Part shown: piece by piece, positions 16,377 through 20,282 of the stretch
Layout: each line of letters begins with the position of its first letter
Numbering within the stretch: the first letter of the stretch is position 1
Assembly (NCBI GenBank): GCA_015489185.1
Contig: WGAE01000275.1
Span: forward strand, 1-20,282
Direction: 5' to 3'
DNA: 20,282 nucleotides
Source: Campylobacterales bacterium
GTDB taxonomy: Bacteria; Campylobacterota; Campylobacteria; Campylobacterales; QNZT01
Notes under the pieces: model-generated
What the model saw: only the letters and a program-made list of their open reading frames with translations
Databases searched by the model: none
What the model was told of the DNA's origin: nothing
Program-made: the position numbers and the translations under genes

Positions 16377-17266
16377 TAAAAGTTGTATCCGAGTTCCTCC
16401 AGAGATTTTTTATCTTTGGTCCATCCCGGTTTGACAACTACAAAGAGCTTCAAAAATGTCTTTTTTCCGATGAGTGTTTCGATCGATTTACGCGCATGGT
16501 GTCCGATTCGCCGCAGGGTTTCACCTTTGTGTCCGATGACAATCCCCTTCTGGCTCTTCTTTTCGACAACAATCTGCGCATAAATTCTCTCGAGATCGGG
16601 AAGCTCTTCGACCCTCTCAATCACTACATCGGAAAAATAGGGAATTTCTTTAGATGTTTTTTCAAATATTGCTTCTCTGATCAGCTCTTTGTAGATATCT
16701 TTCATTTTATCCGTGGTCAAAAGTTCGGGATCGTAGTAGTAAGGATGTTCGGGGAGGTGTTTGCAGATTGTCGCAAAAACGGTAGAAAGTTCGGTTCCCT
16801 TTTTGATCGAAACGGGGATCAGTTCCAAAAAGCAATCCTGATATTTTTGAAACTGCGCAATCTTTTCAAGCAGTTTCGCGTTGGATACCTCATCTGTTTT
16901 GGTCAGCAACACGATATGCGGAATCTTTTTACGGTTCAGTTCCAAAAATTTTTCATACGCTTCGAGTGAGTCGGTCACGGGTGAAAGAAACAAAATCAAA
17001 TCGGCATCACCCATCGCCTTGAGCGCCTCATCAAGCATAAATCTGTTCAGCAGACGTTCACTTTCATGAATACCGGGCGTATCGATGAAGATCATCTGAC
17101 AACACTCGTGCATCGCGATGATATTCAACCGTTTTCTCGTGGCGTTGGCTTTGTGGGAGACCATCGCCAGCTTTTCACCGACAAAAAAGTTCAGCAGTGA
17201 ACTTTTACCGGCGTTGGGACGTCCCACCACGGCGACAAATCCCGCACGTGTCGTTTCACAACTCAC
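16376..17266 (-). CDS. era: GTPase Era
   Basis: Essential GTPase that binds 16S rRNA and takes part in 30S subunit assembly. The 296 residues show G1 GRPNAGKS (15-22), G3 DTPG (62-65), G4 TKTD (122-125, where NKxD is more usual), G5 in the SIKKG segment and a C-terminal KH domain with GIVIGHKGETLRRIG (about 244-258) for RNA binding. Length is normal. The start is GTG at 17266, overlapping the hslU stop in GTGA. The order rplI-hslV-hslU-era is the same as in C. jejuni. Confidence 0.96.
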   Translation of the reverse strand: MSCETTRAGFVAVVGRPNAGKSSLLNFFVGEKLAMVSHKANATRKRLNIIAMHECCQMIFIDTPGIHESERLLNRFMLDEALKAMGDADLILFLSPVTDSLEAYEKFLELNRKKIPHIVLLTKTDEVSNAKLLEKIAQFQKYQDCFLELIPVSIKKGTELSTVFATICKHLPEHPYYYDPELLTTDKMKDIYKELIREAIFEKTSKEIPYFSDVVIERVEELPDLERIYAQIVVEKKSQKGIVIGHKGETLRRIGHHARKSIETLIGKKTFLKLFVVVKPGWTKDKKSLEELGYNF

Positions 17267-18588
17267 AGAATATACCTCGAAAGATCTTCGTCGCTTGCAA
17301 TATTGTCGAGTTTACGGTGCACCAGCTCCTCAGTCACGACAATCTTTTCGCCTTTATGTTCGTCGGCATCGTAACTGATATCTTCAAGCACTCTCTCCAG
17401 TACCGTATGCAGCCGTCTGGCACCGATATCTTCGAGTTTTTCATTTGCAAGCTGCGATATTTTCGCGATTGCGTGGATCGCGGCATCGTCAAATACCAGT
17501 TCTACCCCTTCGGTCGCCAGCAACGCCTGATACTGCTTGAGCAGAGAGTTTTTGGGCTGGGTCAGGATCTTGTAAAGGGTCTCTTCTGAGAGCGAACTAA
17601 GCTCGACCCGAAGCGGAAAACGTCCCTGCAGTTCCGGGATCAGATCGCTCGGTTTACTCAAATGAAACGCACCCGCGGCGATAAAAAGGATATGGTCGGT
17701 TTTGACGACACCGTATTTGGTATTGATGTCGCTTCCTTCGACAATCGGGAGCAGGTCACGCTGTACACCCTCCTTGCTGGGATCCTGACGGCTCTGGTTT
17801 TTGGAACTGACAGCGATTTTGTCGATCTCGTCGATAAAGATAATCCCGCCGTTTTGCGCACGCTCCAGCGCTTCGGTCTTGACCGCTTCAAAATCGAGCA
17901 ACTTTTCACTCGCCTCCCCGCGCAATACCTCTTTCGCCTCTTTGACTGTCATCTCTTTTTTGACACTCTCGGAACGCGCGGTCAAAATCTTCAGGAAACT
18001 CTCCTGCACTTTTACCATTTCAGGGGGCATCGAGGTATCGGCAATCTCACCGGGACCGGTATTGACTTCAATCTCGATCTCCAGATCATCCAACTCCCCG
18101 TCGCGCAATCGCTGGCGCATCTTTTCGAAACTGCGCTCATAGTCGGCTTTTTTGCTCTCGCTCGCACCGGAAGGAAGCGGCGGTAACAGTTTTTCGACAA
18201 TCCGTTTTTCAACATACTCGTCGATCGCGCTTTTATTCTTCTCCTTGTGCTCCGCCTTGACCAGATTGATCGCCGCGGTGACCAGATCGCGCACCATCGA
18301 CTCGACATCGCGTCCAACAAAACCGACTTCGGTATATTTGCTCGCTTCGACTTTGACAAACGGAAGCGCCATCATCTTCGCCAGTCGTCTGGCGATTTCG
18401 GTTTTCCCCACACCGGTCGAACCGATCATCAAAATATTTTTGGGACTGATCTCATCCTGCATCACCGCATCAAGCTGCATCCTTCGATAACGATTGCGAA
18501 GCGCAATGCCAATCGCCTTTTTCGCTTCAAATTGCCCGATGATATACTGATCGAGATAGGCGACGATCTCTTTGGGGGTCATGTTCAT
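17263..18588 (-). CDS. hslU: HslU, ATPase subunit of the HslVU protease
   Basis: AAA+ unfoldase that feeds proteins into the HslV chamber. The 441 residues include the N-terminal TPKEIVAYLDQYIIGQ, Walker A GSTGVGKTE (56-64), the pore loop GFVGRD (89-94; GYVG in E. coli), a Glu/Lys-rich I-domain (about 110-230), Walker B IIFIDEID (about 248-255), the sensor/arginine-finger region ELQGRFPLRVEL and the C-terminal SRYIL that docks into HslV. The ATG overlaps the hslV stop in ATGA. GGAGGAGGG just upstream, inside the end of hslV, is a strong ribosome binding site. A second ATG two codons later is possible. Confidence 0.97.
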   Translation of the reverse strand: MNMTPKEIVAYLDQYIIGQFEAKKAIGIALRNRYRRMQLDAVMQDEISPKNILMIGSTGVGKTEIARRLAKMMALPFVKVEASKYTEVGFVGRDVESMVRDLVTAAINLVKAEHKEKNKSAIDEYVEKRIVEKLLPPLPSGASESKKADYERSFEKMRQRLRDGELDDLEIEIEVNTGPGEIADTSMPPEMVKVQESFLKILTARSESVKKEMTVKEAKEVLRGEASEKLLDFEAVKTEALERAQNGGIIFIDEIDKIAVSSKNQSRQDPSKEGVQRDLLPIVEGSDINTKYGVVKTDHILFIAAGAFHLSKPSDLIPELQGRFPLRVELSSLSEETLYKILTQPKNSLLKQYQALLATEGVELVFDDAAIHAIAKISQLANEKLEDIGARRLHTVLERVLEDISYDADEHKGEKIVVTEELVHRKLDNIASDEDLSRYIL

Positions 18589-19136
18589 GATCCCTCCTCC
18601 TCTTTATTCAGGGTATAGATTTTGATTTTATCACTGGTATAGATACACAACTCACTGGCAATCAACAACGATTCACGTACCAAATCCTCTTCGTCCAGAT
18701 CGGCGTGGCGATCGAGTGCTCTGGCTGCCGAAAGTGCGAAGTTTCCCCCGCTCCCGATCGCCGCGATCTTCCCGTCTTCCGGTTCGACCACATCGCCGTT
18801 TCCGCTGAGGATGAAGATATGTTTCGTATTTAGTACAATCATCATCGCTTCAAGCTGACGCATATATTTGTCTTTGCGCCACGCTTTGGAAAACTCGACA
18901 ACCGATTTGAGCAGATCGCCCTTTTTCTGCTCCAGAATCCCTTCGAACATATCGAAAAGATTAAACGCATCCGCCGTACTCCCCGCAAATCCGGCAATCA
19001 CTTTGCCGTTGTAGAGTTTTCTGATCTTCGTCGCATTGGACTTGAGCACGGTATCGGCAAAGGTGACCTGCCCGTCCCCGCCGATGACTGCTTTATTTTC
19101 CCCTTTACAGGCGAGTATCGTAGTTGCATGAAACAT
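18585..19136 (-). CDS. hslV: HslV, peptidase subunit of the HslVU protease
   Basis: Threonine peptidase of the proteasome beta-type fold; 183 residues. It begins MFHATTILA, so the catalytic Thr of the TTI motif is not at position 2 as in E. coli (MTTIV) but follows a four-residue leader. This leader is also seen in the C. jejuni and H. pylori proteins as I remember them. Other family marks are VIGGDGQVTFADTVLK, KIRKLYNGKVIAGFAGSTADAFNLFDMFE and IAAIGSGGNFALSAARAL. It follows rplI by five bases and overlaps hslU by four, so production of the two subunits is coupled. GGGAG at the end of rplI serves as the ribosome binding site. Confidence 0.97.
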   Translation of the reverse strand: MFHATTILACKGENKAVIGGDGQVTFADTVLKSNATKIRKLYNGKVIAGFAGSTADAFNLFDMFEGILEQKKGDLLKSVVEFSKAWRKDKYMRQLEAMMIVLNTKHIFILSGNGDVVEPEDGKIAAIGSGGNFALSAARALDRHADLDEEDLVRESLLIASELCIYTSDKIKIYTLNKEEEGS

Positions 19137-19141
19137 CGTCT

Positions 19142-19588
19142 CTACGCTCCCGCCACTTCGAGATCAAATTTCGCGTGGATACCGTGTCCCAGTTTCGCCG
19201 AGATCGTGAAATTTCCCGCTGTTTTGATCGGCTTGTCGATCTCAATCGCTTTCTTGTCAATCTCGATCCCCTCCTGCTTTTTCAGCGCTTCGGCGATCTC
19301 CTCTTTTGTTACCGCACCGTATAGCGCACCGTTGGCGCCGAGTTTGTGCGTAATCACCAACTTCACTTCGGCAAGCCGTTTTTCAAGCGCCTTGAGCCTT
19401 TCGATCTCTTCAGCTTCACGTCTGGCTTTCTCCTCCTGCTCTTTTTTCCACGCTTCGATCACCTCATCGGTCGCACGTTTGGCAAACCCTTTGGCAATCA
19501 GAAAATTTTGTCCGTAACCGTCCTTGACCTCTTTGATCTCACCCGCTTTACCGAGGCTTTTGACATCTTTGATCAACAATACTTTCAT
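19142..19588 (-). CDS. rplI: 50S ribosomal protein L9
   Basis: The 148-residue L9 has the two-domain dumbbell layout: N-terminal 23S-rRNA-binding domain (MKVLLIKDVKSLGKAGEIKEVKDGYGQNFLIAKGFA), a long charged connecting helix (about 42-75, rich in Glu, Lys and Arg) and a C-terminal domain (LGANGALYGAVTKEEIAEAL...KTAGNFTISAKLGHGIHAKF). The ATG is preceded by AGGAAGAGGAT, a good ribosome binding site. It is the first gene of the rplI-hslV-hslU-era unit; its leader holds a large perfect inverted repeat. Confidence 0.98.
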   Translation of the reverse strand: MKVLLIKDVKSLGKAGEIKEVKDGYGQNFLIAKGFAKRATDEVIEAWKKEQEEKARREAEEIERLKALEKRLAEVKLVITHKLGANGALYGAVTKEEIAEALKKQEGIEIDKKAIEIDKPIKTAGNFTISAKLGHGIHAKFDLEVAGA

Positions 19589-19631
19589 ATCCTCTTCCTT
19601 ATTTCATTTTTTATATATTCCCGGTTGTTAC

Positions 19632-19708
19632 GTTTTGATGCTGTAGTACAAAAAGAGGCTCAGACCGCAGAGAGGATTTGTCCTCTTTTTGTACTACAGC
19701 ATCAAAAC
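19632..19708. repeat. perfect 27-bp inverted repeat in the rplI leader
   Basis: Bases 19632-19658 are the exact reverse complement of 19682-19708, with a 23-base spacer. The arm begins GTTTTGATGCTGTAG and ends AAAAAGAGG. In the rplI transcript this would form a very stable hairpin starting about 20-30 bases after the predicted start of transcription and ending about 43 bases before the rplI start codon. A shorter alternative hairpin, AGAGGA-TTTG-TCCTCT (19671-19686), uses part of the right arm and is followed by a T-run on the plus strand only. Confidence 0.85.
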
Positions 19709-19732
19709 CTTCCCAGCTTCTTGACAATTCGG

Positions 19733-19748
19733 ATTATAGCGAATTATA
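19733..19748 (-). promoter_or_regulatory. two TATAAT boxes upstream of rplI
   Basis: The minus strand carries two perfect TATAAT hexamers, at 19748-19743 and 19738-19733, ten bases apart, giving predicted start sites near 19736 and 19726. No TTGACA-like -35 box is seen, as is common in Campylobacterota. They are placed to drive rplI-hslV-hslU-era and lie just beyond the left arm of the palindromic element. Confidence 0.5.
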
Positions 19749-19761
19749 GTTGATTGGGCGG

Positions 19762-19943
19762 TATCGTGCTATTTGACGATATGCGAAGCAAGGATTTTTG
19801 TTTTTAGATACGGAGATTTTGTGCCGCAGGCAAAAATGCAACTGTCTGAGCGCAGCGAGTTTTGCATTTTTAAAAATCGCAGTATCGATCCGAAGGAAAA
19901 AACAAAACTTTCCTGAATGAGTATATCGTCAAATAGCACGATA
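19762..19943. repeat. 182-bp palindromic intergenic element with 21-bp terminal inverted repeats
   Basis: Bases 19762-19782 are the exact reverse complement of 19923-19943 (arm begins TATCGTGCTATTTGACG). The 140 bases between them are also an imperfect palindrome: both arms carry AGGA, a TTTTGTTTTT stretch and a CGGA further in, and the centre is a 10-bp inverted repeat. The form suggests a miniature inverted-repeat element or a large repetitive extragenic element. No target duplication is evident at its edges. The right end lies two bases after the uup stop codon. No transposase is present. Confidence 0.6.
19832..19871. terminator. bidirectional hairpin at the centre of the palindromic element
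   Basis: AAAAATGCAA (19832-19841) pairs with TTGCATTTTT (19862-19871) around a 20-base loop rich in G and C. The A-run before and T-run after the stem exist on both strands, so it could end transcription in either direction. It is the best candidate terminator for uup, which reads into it from the right, about 75 bases after the uup stop codon. Confidence 0.5.
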
Positions 19944-19945
19944 TC

Positions 19946-20282
19946 TCAGACAACAATCCCTAAAGTTTCGATCTTCTCTTCGATCTCCAGAAAACGCTCG
20001 ACAAGCGCTTCGTATTCTTCCTCCGCTTTTGTCAACGCTTCATGAAGTGTTTGCAACCCCTTCTCCTGATAACACGCAGGATCACTCAGACAACGGTTAA
20101 GTGCTTCGATCTCCGCTTCGAGCGCTTCGATTTTGGGCGGCAGGGTTTCGTAGTCGCGCTTCTCTTTGTAACTCAGTTTCGCGCTGCGGTTTCGCTCCCG
20201 TTTTTTCTCCTCTTTAACAGGTACAACCTCCGACTCGGCGGCAAAACGCTCCAGTTGCGCAATCTCCTGCTCGATCTCCAGA
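19946..20282 (-). CDS. uup: ABC-F ATPase (Uup-type), C-terminal fragment
   Basis: A partial gene: the frame is open to the window edge and its 5' part lies outside. The last 111 residues are visible. They are highly charged and predicted coiled coil: EEKKRERNRSAKLSYKEKRD, then LPPKIEALEAEIEALNRCLSDPACYQ and EEEYEALVERFLEIEEKIETL. The KLSYKExRxxExLPxxIExLExEIxxL pattern is that of the C-terminal domain of Uup-like ABC-F proteins, which act on ribosomes or, for Uup, also bind DNA. The ATP-binding cassettes are not in the window, so assignment rests on this tail alone. The stop codon abuts the palindromic element. Confidence 0.75.
   Translation of the reverse strand, partial: LEIEQEIAQLERFAAESEVVPVKEEKKRERNRSAKLSYKEKRDYETLPPKIEALEAEIEALNRCLSDPACYQEKGLQTLHEALTKAEEEYEALVERFLEIEEKIETLGIVV

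Noticed and set aside
16028..16969. 313-codon plus-strand open frame across era and the MshI-like gene
   Set aside because: It lies antisense to two well-supported genes, has low-complexity Phe/Arg/Asp-rich composition typical of the reverse complement of coding DNA, and shows no recognisable domain or ribosome binding site.
19671..19690. Plus-strand terminator (6-bp stem plus T-run) inside the 27-bp inverted repeat
   Set aside because: Hairpin and T-run are real, but no plus-strand gene reads toward it, so a terminator role on that strand has no known transcript to act on.
19346..19753. 135-codon plus-strand frame opposite rplI running through the 27-bp inverted repeat
   Set aside because: Most of it is antisense to rplI, and the remainder simply translates the inverted repeat.
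1..20282. CRISPR arrays, tRNA or rRNA genes, insertion sequences with transposases, phage genes
   Set aside because: No regularly spaced repeats, tRNA cloverleaf, rRNA sequence, transposase or phage protein was recognised on either strand.

Overview
The window is about 20.3 kb of chromosome from a member of the Campylobacterota (formerly Epsilonproteobacteria), probably a free-living Sulfurovum/Sulfurimonas-type lineage; the genus is not certain. The evidence is the block rplI-hslV-hslU-era, which I know from Campylobacter jejuni, the linkage of nadE-like, lpxK and thrC genes, which also recalls C. jejuni, and the Campylobacterota form of the HslV N-terminus. Nearly every gene lies on the minus strand, so transcription runs from high to low coordinates. 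Genes are packed tightly, with many 1-4 base stop/start overlaps.

Region 1 (right end, 19589-20282): the C-terminal end of a Uup-type ABC-F ATPase runs in from outside the window. It is followed by a 357-base gap rich in structure: an imperfect palindromic element of about 182 bp bounded by perfect 21-bp inverted repeats, a bidirectional terminator-like hairpin at its centre, two TATAAT boxes, and a perfect 27-bp inverted repeat in the rplI leader.

Region 2 (16376-19588): rplI (ribosomal protein L9), hslV and hslU (ATP-dependent HslVU protease) and era (ribosome-assembly GTPase), overlapping or a few bases apart.

Region 3 (8458-16312): a pilus/secretion cluster in the order of the MSHA genes of Vibrio: MshI-like (fused PilM/PilN-like), MshJ-like (PilO-like), MshK-like (PilP-like), MshL secretin, MshN-like TPR protein, MshE ATPase and MshG platform protein. 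The usual mshM is absent and no pilin genes are present. The MshE gene is split by an apparent frameshift between its N-terminal domain and its ATPase domain. A hairpin at 8421-8443 probably ends this unit.

Region 4 (194-8200): a second compact unit: a NadE-like protein, a DegT-family aminotransferase-like protein, lpxK (lipid A kinase), argB, thrC, a UvrD/Rep helicase and radC (with its own promoter). The NadE-like protein keeps the fold and length of NAD synthetase but has lost the ATP-pyrophosphatase loop and other catalytic motifs. The DegT-family protein has a Met where the PLP lysine should be, flanked by two Lys. These two neighbours, coupled to lpxK, are the strongest candidates for undescribed biology, together with the split mshE and the palindromic elements around rplI. 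A small membrane protein gene on the plus strand converges on radC at the left edge.
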